DNA of 64,000 nucleotides. It comes from Mycoplana rhizolycopersici. Its GTDB lineage: Bacteria > Pseudomonadota > Alphaproteobacteria > Rhizobiales > Rhizobiaceae. The stretch is taken from NCBI RefSeq assembly GCF_013378445.1, contig NZ_JABXYK010000008.1, positions 124,001 to 188,000 on the forward strand, written 5' to 3'. Positions 17,593 to 26,922 of this stretch are shown here, one piece after another. How positions within the stretch are numbered: the first letter of the stretch is position 1; each line of letters begins with the position of its first letter. The translations under genes were made by a program, and so were the position numbers. The notes beneath the pieces were generated by a model. The model had not been told where the DNA came from. It saw only the letters and a program-made list of their open reading frames with translations, and did not search any database.

Positions 17593-18471
17593 GTGACGTT
17601 GAATCAGGCATCCATGACGGTGTCCGACGTGATCAACGCCCATTTCGACACGCTCACGCGCGCCGAAAAGCAGCTGGCGACATCGCTTCTGGACAACTAT
17701 CCGGTGTCCGGCCTCGGTAGCATCACCACCGTGGCTGAGAACGCCCGCGTCTCGACGCCGACCGTCGCACGCATGGTGCAGAAGCTCGGCTATCGCGGCT
17801 TCCCCGATTTCCAGTCGCACCTGCACCATGAACTGGAGGCGACGCTTTCCAACCCCATCGCCAAGCACGACCGCTGGGCAGCGAACGCCCCGGGCACCCA
17901 CATTCTCAACCGGTTTGCCGATGCGATCATGGGCAACCTGCGCCAGACCTTGTCGCAGCTCGATCTGGCCGATTTCGACGGCGCCACGGCGCTGATCGCC
18001 AATCGCAAGCGCAACATCTATATCGTCGGCGGCCGCATCACCAAGGCTCTGGCGGACTACCTCTTCACCCACCTCCAGGTCGTCCGGCCAAACGTCACCC
18101 AGCTTTCGCCCATCCCGAGCGCCTGGCCGCAATATGTCCTGAACATGAAGCCCGGCGACGTTGTCGTCATATTCGATATCCGCCGCTACGAGCACGAGAT
18201 GGAGACCTTCGCCCGGATCGCGCGCGAACGGGGCGTGGAGATCGTCCTGTTCACGGACCAGTGGGCTTCGCCGATCGCAAAGCTCGCCGCGCACGTCTTC
18301 CGCATCCATATCGAGGCGCCTTCCGCCTGGGACTCCTCCGTGGTCACGCTGTTCGTCGTCGAGGCGCTGATCGAAGCAGCACAAAGCGCCAACTGGAGCG
18401 AGACCAAGGAAAGAATGAGAACGCTGGAGGAACTGGTTGCCGCAAGCCGTCTCTTTCGCAAACCGGGATGA
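17593..18471 (+). CDS. MurR/RpiR-family transcriptional regulator
   Basis: A 292-aa regulator with an N-terminal HTH_6 domain (residues 8-85, 'RVSTPTVARMVQKLGYRGFP') and a C-terminal SIS sugar-isomerase-like ligand domain (about 125-255, 'RKRNIYIVGGRITKALADYL'). The start is GTG at 17593, with AGGGG 7 nt upstream. SIS-domain regulators usually sense phosphosugars, but many rhizobial members control amine or amino-acid uptake loci. It is followed by an ABC importer about 130 bp downstream, on the same strand, and is divergent from the formylglutamate-hydrolase-like gene. Confidence 0.9.
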   Translation: MTLNQASMTVSDVINAHFDTLTRAEKQLATSLLDNYPVSGLGSITTVAENARVSTPTVARMVQKLGYRGFPDFQSHLHHELEATLSNPIAKHDRWAANAPGTHILNRFADAIMGNLRQTLSQLDLADFDGATALIANRKRNIYIVGGRITKALADYLFTHLQVVRPNVTQLSPIPSAWPQYVLNMKPGDVVVIFDIRRYEHEMETFARIARERGVEIVLFTDQWASPIAKLAAHVFRIHIEAPSAWDSSVVTLFVVEALIEAAQSANWSETKERMRTLEELVAASRLFRKPG

Positions 18472-18554
18472 TCCTGCCGCCGCGTTAACCAGAATCATCA
18501 GTGATCGGGAAAAGCATTTAAATACTGTCACATAAGCTTCATGCCGCACCAGTA

Positions 18555-18573
18555 TCAGCTTCGCCGAAGCTGA
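18555..18573. promoter_or_regulatory. Perfect palindrome in the leader of the ABC importer
   Basis: TCAGCTTCG-C-CGAAGCTGA, with 9-bp arms, lies 26 bp upstream of the binding-protein start. It could be an operator or a 5'-UTR hairpin that stabilises the mRNA; sequence alone does not decide. Confidence 0.45.
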
Positions 18574-18598
18574 CTGACACACACAAAGGAGAACACCC

Positions 18599-19705
18599 GT
18601 GATGTCACGCACCCGCCGCCTGCTATCGCTCTCCACCGCGATCCTGGTCGCTACCACCGCTATAGCCGCTGCCGAGCCGAGCGCCGAACTGGTCGAAGCC
18701 GCCAAGAAGGAAGGTATGCTCACCACGATCGCGCTGCCCCACAGCTGGTGCGGCTATGGCGACGTCATCGCCAGCTTCAAGGCAAAGTATCCGGAAATCC
18801 AGGTCAACGAACTGAACCCCGACGCCGGCTCGGCGGACGAAGTCGAAGCCATCAAGGCCAACAAGGACAACAAGGGCCCGCAGGCGCCCGACGTTGTTGA
18901 CGTCGGCCTCGCCTTCGGTCCGCAGATGAAGGCCGAAGGCCTGCTGCAGCCCTACAAGGTCTCCACCTGGGACGAGATTCCGGACACGATCAAGGACGCC
19001 GAGGGCTACTGGTACGGCGACTACTACGGCGTTCTGTCGTTCATCGTGAACAAGGACCTCGTCAAGAACACGCCGGCCGACTGGGCCGACCTGCTCAAGC
19101 CGGAATATGCCGCGCAGGTCGCGCTTGCCGGTGATCCCCGCGCTTCGAACCAGGCAATTCTCGGCGTTCTCGCCGCCGGCCTGTCGAAGGGCGCCAAGCC
19201 GGGCGAGGAATCCGGTAAGGCCGGTCTGGAATACTTCGCCGAGCTGAACAAGGCTGGCAACTTCGTTCCGGTCATCGCCAAGGCCGGCACGATTGCCCAG
19301 GGCGCAACCCCGATCGCGATCGCCTGGGACTACAACGCTCTCGCCTGGCGCGACGAACTGAAGGACAACCCGCCGGTCGAGGTCGTCGTTCCGAAGTCCG
19401 GCGTCCTTGCCGGCGTTTATGTCCAGGGCATTTCCGCCTACGCCCCGCATCCGAACGCCGCCAAGCTGTGGATGGAGCACCTCTATTCGGACGAAGGCCA
19501 GAACCTGTGGCTGAAGGGCTACTGCCACCCGGCTCGCTTCAACGCCATGGTCAAGGCCGGCAAGGTCCCGCAGGAACTGATCGACGCCCTGCCCCCGGCA
19601 GAAAGCTATGAAGCGGCCGTCTTCCCGACCGTAGAAGAGCAGAACGCCAACAAGGCTTCGGTCACCGGCGGCTGGGACGGCGTCGTCGGCGCAAACGTCC
19701 AGTAA
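18599..19705 (+). CDS. ABC transporter periplasmic substrate-binding protein
   Basis: A 368-aa exported solute-binding protein (SBP_bac_6/polyamine-iron-thiamine-type fold). Residues 1-26 are a signal peptide ending 'ATTAIAAA'. The mature part shows 'DVVDVGLAFGPQMKAEGLLQ', 'YYGVLSFIVNKDLVKN' and 'GWDGVVGANVQ' at the C-terminus. Start GTG 18599, or ATG 18602 one codon later; AAGGAG lies 7-10 nt upstream. It heads a complete importer (binding protein, two permeases, ATPase) but is separated from the permeases by a very strong hairpin, which usually leaves the binding protein in excess. The substrate is unknown; context suggests an amine or amino-acid derivative. Confidence 0.9.
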   Translation: MMSRTRRLLSLSTAILVATTAIAAAEPSAELVEAAKKEGMLTTIALPHSWCGYGDVIASFKAKYPEIQVNELNPDAGSADEVEAIKANKDNKGPQAPDVVDVGLAFGPQMKAEGLLQPYKVSTWDEIPDTIKDAEGYWYGDYYGVLSFIVNKDLVKNTPADWADLLKPEYAAQVALAGDPRASNQAILGVLAAGLSKGAKPGEESGKAGLEYFAELNKAGNFVPVIAKAGTIAQGATPIAIAWDYNALAWRDELKDNPPVEVVVPKSGVLAGVYVQGISAYAPHPNAAKLWMEHLYSDEGQNLWLKGYCHPARFNAMVKAGKVPQELIDALPPAESYEAAVFPTVEEQNANKASVTGGWDGVVGANVQ

Positions 19706-19721
19706 AGTGAACCCGTGATCA

Positions 19722-19755
19722 CAAGCCCCGGCCCGAACCTTCGGGCCGGGGCTTG
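19722..19755 (+). terminator. Strong 16-bp hairpin between binding protein and permease genes
   Basis: CAAGCCCCGGCCCGAA-CC-TTCGGGCCGGGGCTTG is a perfect 16-bp stem with a 2-nt loop, 17 bp after the binding-protein stop. Few T residues follow, so it probably acts as a partial terminator and 3' exonuclease block that raises binding-protein mRNA over permease mRNA. Confidence 0.75.
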
Positions 19756-19822
19756 TCATTCCCATTGCCGCCGCCTTAATTTGGCCGGAATTGAAATCGG
19801 CCCTCCCAAGCGATCCAGGACG

Positions 19823-20698
19823 ATGAACCGAGCCCTCCATACGCTACGCCAGCGACTTCCGCTTACATGGTTGGGCCTGATGCCCTTCGTGATCTTCGTC
19901 CTGATGTTCCTGGTGCTGCCGACGATGCATATCGTCATCGGCGCCTTCCAGACGCGTGACGGCACCTTCACGCTCCAGAACATCATAGACCTGAACACCG
20001 GGACAATCCCGTCGAGCTACTGGATCTCCGTCAAGATCTCCGTGGCTTCGGCAGCCCTCGGCAGCCTGATAGGCTTTGCGATGGCGGCTGCGGTCGTCTT
20101 CGAAGCGGTCCCCCGCTGGATCAAGTCTCCGCTTCTGACATTTTCCGGCGTCGCATCGAACTTTGCCGGCGTGCCGCTTGCTTTCGCCTTTCTCGCCACG
20201 TTTGGGCCAGTCGGCCTCGTGACCCTGTTCCTCCGCAACAATTTCGGCATCGTGCTGCAGCGCGACTTCGGCTTCAATATCCTGAGCTTCTGGGGGCTGA
20301 CGGTCACCTATCTGTTCTTCCAGATTCCGCTGATGATCCTGATCATCGCACCCGCTCTCGAGGGCCTTCGCCGCGAGTGGCGCGAGGCGGCATCGATCCT
20401 GGGCGCGACGGGCCTGCAATACTGGCGCATGGTCGCACTGCCGATCCTGTTTCCCTCGCTGCTCGGCACGTTTGCCCTCTTGTTCGCCAATGCCTTCGGC
20501 GCCGTCGCCACCGCCATCGCGCTTACGGGCTCGAGCCTCAACATCGTGCCCATTCAGCTCTTCGCACAGATCAGGGGCGACGTTCTCGGAAACCCGAACC
20601 TCGGCTACGCCATGGCCTTCGGCATGATCGTCATCACGGCTGTTGCCAATGTCCTCTACATCTGGCTCCGCATGCGCGCTGAGAGGTGGCTGAAATGA
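19823..20698 (+). CDS. ABC transporter permease
   Basis: A 291-aa inner-membrane subunit with six predicted spans and the BPD_transp_1 EAA loop 'EWREAASILGATGLQYWRMV' that docks the ATPase. The start at 19823 ('MNRALHTLRQRLP') with AGGA upstream was preferred to the longer open frame, which covers the hairpin. It overlaps the second permease by four bases (ATGA). It belongs with the importer starting at 18599. Confidence 0.9.
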   Translation: MNRALHTLRQRLPLTWLGLMPFVIFVLMFLVLPTMHIVIGAFQTRDGTFTLQNIIDLNTGTIPSSYWISVKISVASAALGSLIGFAMAAAVVFEAVPRWIKSPLLTFSGVASNFAGVPLAFAFLATFGPVGLVTLFLRNNFGIVLQRDFGFNILSFWGLTVTYLFFQIPLMILIIAPALEGLRREWREAASILGATGLQYWRMVALPILFPSLLGTFALLFANAFGAVATAIALTGSSLNIVPIQLFAQIRGDVLGNPNLGYAMAFGMIVITAVANVLYIWLRMRAERWLK

Positions 20699-21486
20699 GT
20701 GTCTGGGCACGCATCGCCGGCTGGGCGGCACTGATCTTCGGCCTGCTATACTTCTTCGTCCCGCTCGGCGGACTGTTCGAGTTTTCGCTGAGGGCCCGGC
20801 GTGGCGTCTACAGCTTCGACGCCTATGCTCGCGTTCTCGCCGATCCGCAGTTCCAGGCAACGTTCACATACTCCGTCGTCATGGCTCTGGTGACGATCGC
20901 CATCGGGATCCTGATCGTCGTACCGACCGCTTTCTGGGTGCGGCTGAAGATGCCGTGGGCAAGACCCTATGTCGAATTCCTGACGCTGCTGCCGCTGGTC
21001 ATTCCGGCCATCGTCATCGTCTTCGGCTACATCCGCCTGTACAACACCTCCAGTTGGTTGCCGCTGACCGGCTCGACACTTGGCACCAACATTCTGCTGG
21101 CCTTCGGCTATACCATTCTTGCCCTGCCCTACATGTATCGCGCCGTCGACACGGGCCTGCGCACAATCGACGTCGCCACGCTGACCGAAGCCGCACAAAG
21201 CCTCGGCGCTGGCTGGGCGACCATTCTCGGCCGCATCATCCTGCCGAACGTCATCGCCGCCGTCCTCTCGGGCGCCTTCCTGACCTTCGCGATCGTCATC
21301 GGCGAATTCACCCTGGCCGCTCTTCTCGACCGGCCGGCTTTCGGACCCTATTTGCAGCGCATCGGCGCCAACAAGGCCTATGAGCCCTTTGCGCTCTCTG
21401 TGATCGCATTCGCCATAACCTGGGGCTGCCTTGCGCTGATCCAGCTCGTATCCCGCTTCCAGAAAACCGCGCCCGCAAAGGCCTGA
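20695..21486 (+). CDS. ABC transporter permease
   Basis: A 263-aa inner-membrane subunit, six spans, with the EAA-type loop 'TEAAQSLGAGWATILGRIIL' and the conserved 'FLTFAIVIGEFTLAALLD' segment typical of PotC-like permeases. The start at 20695 lies inside the ATGA overlap with the upstream permease. It pairs with that permease as a heterodimer and passes directly to the ATPase gene 13 bp later. Confidence 0.9.
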   Translation: MSVWARIAGWAALIFGLLYFFVPLGGLFEFSLRARRGVYSFDAYARVLADPQFQATFTYSVVMALVTIAIGILIVVPTAFWVRLKMPWARPYVEFLTLLPLVIPAIVIVFGYIRLYNTSSWLPLTGSTLGTNILLAFGYTILALPYMYRAVDTGLRTIDVATLTEAAQSLGAGWATILGRIILPNVIAAVLSGAFLTFAIVIGEFTLAALLDRPAFGPYLQRIGANKAYEPFALSVIAFAITWGCLALIQLVSRFQKTAPAKA

Positions 21487-21499
21487 GGACACTATCCAT

Positions 21500-22561
21500 A
21501 TGACGTTTCTCTCACTCAGCCATATCCAGAAGTCCTTCGGGCAGGTGCAGGTCGTTAGTGATTTCAACATGGAGATCGAGAAAGGGGAGTTCGTCTCCTT
21601 CCTTGGCCCGTCCGGCTGCGGCAAGACGACGGTGCTGCGCATGATCGCAGGCTTCGAAACGCCGAGCGGCGGCACGATCACGGTGGCGGGCAAGGACCAG
21701 TCCGGCCTGAAGCCGAACCAGCGCAACATCGGCATGGTGTTCCAGGCCTATGCGCTCTTCCCCAACATGAACGTGTTCGACAACGTCGCGTTCGGCCTCA
21801 AGGTCGCCGGCCGTTCGAAGCCCGAGATCGAGGCACGGGTGAAGGAGATGCTTGGACTGATCAAACTCGAGCATCTTGCAGAACGCTTTCCCTACCAGCT
21901 CTCCGGCGGCCAGCAGCAGCGCGTGGCGCTTGCGCGCGCGCTGGCGCCCAAGCCTCAGGTCCTCCTGCTGGACGAGCCGCTCTCGGCGCTCGACGCCAAG
22001 ATCCGCGTTTCGCTGCGTGAGGAAATCCGCATGATCCAGCAGCAACTCGGCATCACCACCGTCTTCGTCACCCACGACCAGGAGGAAGCGCTGTCGATCT
22101 CGGACCGGATCGTGGTGATGAATGCGGGCGCCGCCGACCAGATCGGCGCGCCGGCCGAAATCTACAATCGCCCCGCCACCCGTTTCGTCGCCTCCTTCGT
22201 CGGCACGCTCAACCTGATCGAGGCCAAGGTGATCGATCCGGTGGCAAACCGCATTTCGATCGGCGACCAGGGCGTCACGCTGCGCGAGCCGCTCGGCCCG
22301 GTCAAGGCCGGCGACACGGTATCGTTGGCCCTGCGTCCGGAGGCCGGCTCCATTGCAGAAGGCGCGAAGGGCGATACGGCGCTTGCCGGCGAAGTCGTCA
22401 GCAGCAACTTCCTGGGCTCGGTCGTGCGCACGCGCATGCGCGTCGGCGCCAGCGTCATATCCTTCGACATGTTCAACAGCCCCGGCCTCAGGCCGCCCGC
22501 CGTCGGCGAGACGGTGACGCTGCGCTTCACCGCAAGCGACCTGCTGATCATTCGCGACTGA
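21500..22561 (+). CDS. ABC transporter ATP-binding protein (PotA-like)
   Basis: A 353-aa ATPase that powers the importer. Walker A 'GPSGCGKTT' (about residues 37-45), Q-loop 'MVFQAYALFPNM', signature '[15 protein letters not shown]', Walker B 'VLLLDEPLSALD' and H-loop 'VTHDQEEAL' are all intact. A C-terminal TOBE domain (about 275-350) follows, as in PotA/FbpC. This intact ATPase could in principle serve the PotD-type importer further downstream, whose own ATPase gene is frameshifted. Confidence 0.93.
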   Translation: MTFLSLSHIQKSFGQVQVVSDFNMEIEKGEFVSFLGPSGCGKTTVLRMIAGFETPSGGTITVAGKDQSGLKPNQRNIGMVFQAYALFPNMNVFDNVAFGLKVAGRSKPEIEARVKEMLGLIKLEHLAERFPYQLSGGQQQRVALARALAPKPQVLLLDEPLSALDAKIRVSLREEIRMIQQQLGITTVFVTHDQEEALSISDRIVVMNAGAADQIGAPAEIYNRPATRFVASFVGTLNLIEAKVIDPVANRISIGDQGVTLREPLGPVKAGDTVSLALRPEAGSIAEGAKGDTALAGEVVSSNFLGSVVRTRMRVGASVISFDMFNSPGLRPPAVGETVTLRFTASDLLIIRD

Positions 22562-22682
22562 CGATACGGCGTGAGCGAAACGGCATTTTTCCAATCGCTG
22601 CCAGGTTGGAAAAAATCTGTCGCACCTCGTGTGGATTTCGTCGCTTGTGCATTTGATCCGCCGAAGCCGGCCATGTAGTGTC

Positions 22683-22850
22683 GGGATGTTCTCAGGGCGG
22701 GGTGGAATTCCCCACCGGCGGTATCGGACGGTCGAGGCGAATATCACTTCGATGCTCCGGAGCCCGCGAGCGCCTTCGACCTCCGTCGAAGGGTCAGCAG
22801 ATCCGGTGAGACGCCGGAGCCGACGGTCAATAGTCCGGATGAAAGAGAGC
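22683..22850 (+). ncRNA. FMN riboswitch (RFN element)
   Basis: All conserved blocks of the RFN aptamer are present in order: 'TTCTCAGGGCGGGGTG', 'ATTCCCCACCGGCGGT', 'AGCCCGCGAGCG', 'GATCCGGTGAGA', 'GCCGGAGCCGACGGT', 'ATAGTCCGGATGAAAGAGAG'. The variable arm between the third and fourth blocks holds a short hairpin. It lies about 70 nt upstream of the ribH2-like gene. The segment after the aptamer contains GC-rich pairing with the AAGGGG ribosome site at about 22909, consistent with FMN-dependent blocking of translation, as in other Proteobacteria. Confidence 0.95.
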
Positions 22851-22917
22851 AAGCAGGCGGGCCATCGGCCAGGCTTTGGCGTGTCCGTCCTGCGTGTTCG
22901 CCCAAGGGGATCATTGA

Positions 22918-23421
<504 letters not shown>

Positions 23422-23427
23422 TGCAGG

Positions 23428-23462
23428 ACGCCCGCGCGAAACCTTCCTCCCGCGGGCGTTTC
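23428..23462 (+). terminator. Rho-independent terminator after ribH2
   Basis: The 9-bp stem ACGCCCGCG / CGCGGGCGT with a 14-nt loop is followed by a short T-tract, directly after the ribH2 stop. This supports a monocistronic riboswitch-ribH2 transcript. Confidence 0.7.
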
Positions 23463-23627
23463 CGGCGCCGCTCCTCAAGCGCCTGAAGGTCTGGAATCAA
23501 ACTGCCAGCCTTCACAGGCAACAGCCTGGAATGACTCGACAATTTGGAGACAAGCCGGACCGCATTAAACGGGCGGACGCCTGAAGCATGCGTTGTCGCA
23601 AGCCCTGCGCACGCTCGCGCGACTGCT

Positions 23628-24428
23628 TTAAGCCTCCAGGCTCTTCAGATAGACCGACAGCAGTTGCATCTGCGAGGAAATCCCGAGCTTGCGGTAGACG
23701 TTCCGACGATGGACCTTCACCGTGCCGGTGGAAATCGCCAGCGTCAGGCCGATCGATTCCGACGAGAAGCCCTGCAGCACCAGCTCGACGATCGCCGCTT
23801 CCCGATCCGTCAGATTGAGCTTCCGCCAGATCCGGTCAGCCGCGTTGGCAGGCTCGCGACGGCGTCTGCTGCTCCCCTTCGCAAGCGTATCGAAGCGGCG
23901 GGACAGCTGGGGCCACGCCATCCCCACGAAAGCCTCCACGAACGGCGCGGCGTCGGCAAGAAGCGAGAACTCGCCTGCCGGAAAGGTGCCACTTCGCTCG
24001 CGCCGCATCAGGGACAGCACCACCGTCACGCCGTCCGGACGCGCGACGAAGAAACCTGTCTCCTCGGCAAGCTTCGTCTGCGAATAGTAGGTGCGATAGT
24101 ATTCGGAGGAAAAGAACCGGTCCGGGGCCAGTTCGCGCATCCGAAACACGCCGGTCTTGCCCGATCGCGCCGCATGGTAGAACGGATCCAGCAGAAAGGG
24201 TCCCGCCTGGTACAGGCTGACGAAGACCTCGTGGTCCTGCGGCCCGAAGGTGCTGAAGAGATCGATCGGCCGCTCCTTGCCCCGATAGGCGAAGATCACG
24301 ACATCGTCAAAACGCACCAGCGCACGCATCGTCTTCATGAACAGCATGCCGGCGTCGGAATCCGTCATGCCGCTTTGGCCGAGGCAATCGGCGAGAGCCT
24401 GGAAGAGCGATGCAAAATCGACCCGCAT
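23628..24428 (-). CDS. LuxR-family transcriptional regulator
   Basis: A 266-aa regulator with a C-terminal LuxR/GerE HTH ('LNLTDREAAIVELVLQGFSS' and 'STGTVKVHRRNVYRKLGISS', about 200-255). The N-terminal ~190 residues carry no receiver or recognisable autoinducer domain and probably sense a small molecule. The start at 24428 ('MRVDFASLFQALADCLG') was chosen because the longer open frame runs through the divergent promoter. It is transcribed divergently from the PotD-type ABC operon, about 200 bp away, and likely controls it. Confidence 0.87.
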   Translation of the reverse strand: MRVDFASLFQALADCLGQSGMTDSDAGMLFMKTMRALVRFDDVVIFAYRGKERPIDLFSTFGPQDHEVFVSLYQAGPFLLDPFYHAARSGKTGVFRMRELAPDRFFSSEYYRTYYSQTKLAEETGFFVARPDGVTVVLSLMRRERSGTFPAGEFSLLADAAPFVEAFVGMAWPQLSRRFDTLAKGSSRRRREPANAADRIWRKLNLTDREAAIVELVLQGFSSESIGLTLAISTGTVKVHRRNVYRKLGISSQMQLLSVYLKSLEA

Positions 24429-24631
24429 GATTGCCCGGCTACTCCCTGTCCCGCGTCGGGCCCCGCCAATCTCGACGGGACGGATATACTCCTTCCACAG
24501 CAGCAAAAGCGAGAAAATACCTCCCACGGGGTATATACCTGAGCCCCTGTTCCTGACTAGCATCGGAACCAACACAGCGGCAAAGGCGGCCCAAGACCGC
24601 CGGCATAACCAACAGACCGCAGGGAACAGAC

Positions 24632-25719
24632 GTGACATCGGTTGCAAACGACATCGAGTTCCGTTCGGTGAGCAAGCGCTATGGCGCCGTCACCGCCGTC
24701 TCGGACATCAATCTCGCCGTACCGAAGGGCGCTTTCGTCGCCCTTCTCGGCCCTTCCGGCTGCGGCAAGACGACATGCCTGCGCATGATCGGCGGCTTTG
24801 AGCACCCCAGCGAGGGCGAGGTCTTCGTCGGCGGCGCTGCGATGAACGGTGTGCCCGCCTACCGCCGGCCGGTGAACATGGTTTTCCAGCAATACGCGCT
24901 CTTTCCGCATTTCGATGTGGAGAACAACGTCGCCTACGGCCTGAAACAGCTGCGCCCGCGGCTTTCCAAGGCGGAGATCGCCCGCCGCGTCGGCGAGGCG
25001 CTGGAGATGGTGCGCCTCGGCGGCTATGCCGCACGCCGCATCCACGAACTGTCCGGCGGCCAGCAGCAACGCGTGGCGCTGGCGCGTGCGCTCGTCAACA
25101 AGCCCTCCGTGCTGCTGCTCGACGAGCCCTAGCAGCCCTCGACAAGAAGCTGCGCACCGCCATGCAGTTCGAACTGCAAAGCCTGCAGCGCGACCTCGGC
25201 ATCACCTTCGTCCTCGTCACCCACGACCAGGAAGAGGCGCTGTCGATGAGCGATCTCGTCTGCGTGATGAATGCCGGCCGCGTGCGCCAGCTCGCCTCGC
25301 CGAAGGAAATCTACGACCGTCCCGCCGATCTCTTCGTCGCCGATTTCGTCGGCAAGACGAACCGGCTCACAGCGACCGTCGATCCGGCCAATGCCAGCGT
25401 GACGCTTGCGAACGGCAGGACGCTCGCGACCGCAAAGGCGCGCGACCTCAAGGCCGGCGCCGCGGTGGTGGCGCTGCGGCCGGAGGTCGTCCGGCTGACG
25501 CGGCCGTCGGGCAAGTCCAACGGCGCGCTGCTGGAAGGGACGGTGACGCACCGCATCTTCCTCGGCTCTTCGGCCGAATACTCCATCTCCGTGCCGGGAC
25601 TGGGCGACCTGCTCGTCACCGCCGAACGGCACGGCACCGAAGACAGCGACCTCGTCGAGCCCGGCGAGACGGTCGCGATGAATTTCGATCCCGGGCAAGC
25701 GCATATCTTTCCGGCCTGA
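24632..25719 (+). pseudogene. ABC transporter ATP-binding protein (PotA-like), disrupted by a one-base frameshift
   Basis: The N-terminal frame (24632-25132) has Walker A 'GPSGCGKTT', Q-loop '[12 protein letters not shown]', signature '[15 protein letters not shown]' and Walker B 'VLLLDEP', then meets TAG at 25130. In the -1 frame the sequence continues perfectly as 'LAALDKKLR', '[18 protein letters not shown]' and a TOBE domain to 25719. The join lies in the C-run at 25127-25129, where one C appears to be missing. The total length (about 362 aa when repaired) is normal, and both halves are otherwise undamaged, so the change is recent or a sequencing error. It heads an ABC operon that would lack its own ATPase. 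Confidence 0.85.
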
Positions 25720-25758
25720 GGGGAACGGGCCGCCCAATTAAAAGAAGGGAACAGTGTC

Positions 25759-26922
25759 ATGACGAAATGGTACAGAGAGAATGCTCCGATCAGCGCCGAA
25801 CGCCTGATGGACGAGCTGATGCGCGTCAAGCGCGGCTCGGTCAGCCGCCGGCACTTCCTCGGCGTCACCGGTCTCGGCCTCGCCGCAGCCGTCATCGGCG
25901 GCCGCCAGCCGGGCGTCTTCGGTTCGCCCGCCTACGCCCAGGACCTCGGCTCGACCATGTCGCTCGCCACCTGGCCGAACTATCACGACCCGGCAACCTT
26001 CGAGGCCTTCACCGAAAAGACCGGCGTCGCCGTCGAGGTCAACGTGTTCGGCTCCAATGAGGAGATGCTGGCCAAGCTCCAGGCCGGCGGCACCGGCTGG
26101 GACCTGTTCGTGCCCACCAACTACACGATCTCCACCTATGCCGGCCTCGGCCTGATCGACCCGCTCGACCTTGCCCAGGTGCCGAACTTCGACCCGAAGA
26201 CCCAGAACACCCGCTTCACCGCCGAGGGCACGGTCGACGGCAAGGTCTATGCGCTGCCCAAGAACTGGGGCACGACCGGCATCGCCTTCAACTCCGGCAA
26301 GATCAAGACGCCGATCACCAGCTGGAAGGAGTTCTTCGACGTCGCCATGGCCGAAGGCGACGGCCGCGCCATGGTGCACGACTACCAGCTGACCACCATC
26401 GGCAACGCACTGGTGGCGCTCGGCTATTCCTTCAACTCGATAAAGCCGGAGGAATTGGCCAAGGCCGAGGAACTGCTGATCAGGGTCAAGCCGCATCTCT
26501 ATGCCATCAACAGCGACTACCAGCCCTCGATGCGCGCCACCGACGCCTGGATGACCATGTGCTGGACCAATGACGGCGCCCAGCTCAATCGCGACATGCC
26601 CGAGATCCGGTTCGTGCTCGGCAAGGACGGCGGCGAGATCTGGTCGGACTTCTATGCGATCCCGAAGAGTGCGGCCAACAAGCCGGCCGGCTATGCGCTG
26701 CTGAACTTCCTGATGGATCCGGCCGTCGCGGTGAAGGAGCACATCGCCAATGGCGCGCCGACCACCGACAGCCGCGTCATGGCCCTGCTGCCGCCGGAGA
26801 TCACCTCCAACAAGATCGTCTATCCGGACGAGGCCTCGCTGACCCCGCTCGAATTCGGCGCCGCCGTGACGCTGACCGACCCGGCGCGCGCGGAACTGAT
26901 GGCGCGGTTCAAGTCTGCGTGA
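25759..26922 (+). CDS. Spermidine/putrescine-type ABC substrate-binding protein (PotD-like), Tat-exported
   Basis: A 387-aa periplasmic binding protein. The N-terminus has a twin-arginine signal ('SRRHFLGVTGLGLAAA', about residues 31-46) with cleavage near 'AYAQD'. The mature domain shows PotD/PotF-like blocks 'LATWPNYHDPATFEAF', 'GWDLFVPTNYTISTYAGLGL' and 'VYALPKNWGTTGIAFN'. It follows the frameshifted ATPase by about 40 bp and is separated from its permeases by 518 bp of repeats. Tat export implies the protein folds before secretion. The ligand class (polyamine or other cation) is inferred from the fold. Confidence 0.9.
   Translation: MTKWYRENAPISAERLMDELMRVKRGSVSRRHFLGVTGLGLAAAVIGGRQPGVFGSPAYAQDLGSTMSLATWPNYHDPATFEAFTEKTGVAVEVNVFGSNEEMLAKLQAGGTGWDLFVPTNYTISTYAGLGLIDPLDLAQVPNFDPKTQNTRFTAEGTVDGKVYALPKNWGTTGIAFNSGKIKTPITSWKEFFDVAMAEGDGRAMVHDYQLTTIGNALVALGYSFNSIKPEELAKAEELLIRVKPHLYAINSDYQPSMRATDAWMTMCWTNDGAQLNRDMPEIRFVLGKDGGEIWSDFYAIPKSAANKPAGYALLNFLMDPAVAVKEHIANGAPTTDSRVMALLPPEITSNKIVYPDEASLTPLEFGAAVTLTDPARAELMARFKSA

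Noticed and set aside
17422-18726. N-terminal extension of the formylglutamate-hydrolase-like frame
   Set aside because: The extension is antisense to the RpiR regulator and covers its promoter. The conserved domain begins after the ATG at 17421.
25127-25132. Programmed ribosomal frameshift at the broken ATPase
   Set aside because: No slippery heptamer with a downstream pseudoknot is evident, and ABC ATPases are not known to use recoding. A deletion or read error is simpler.
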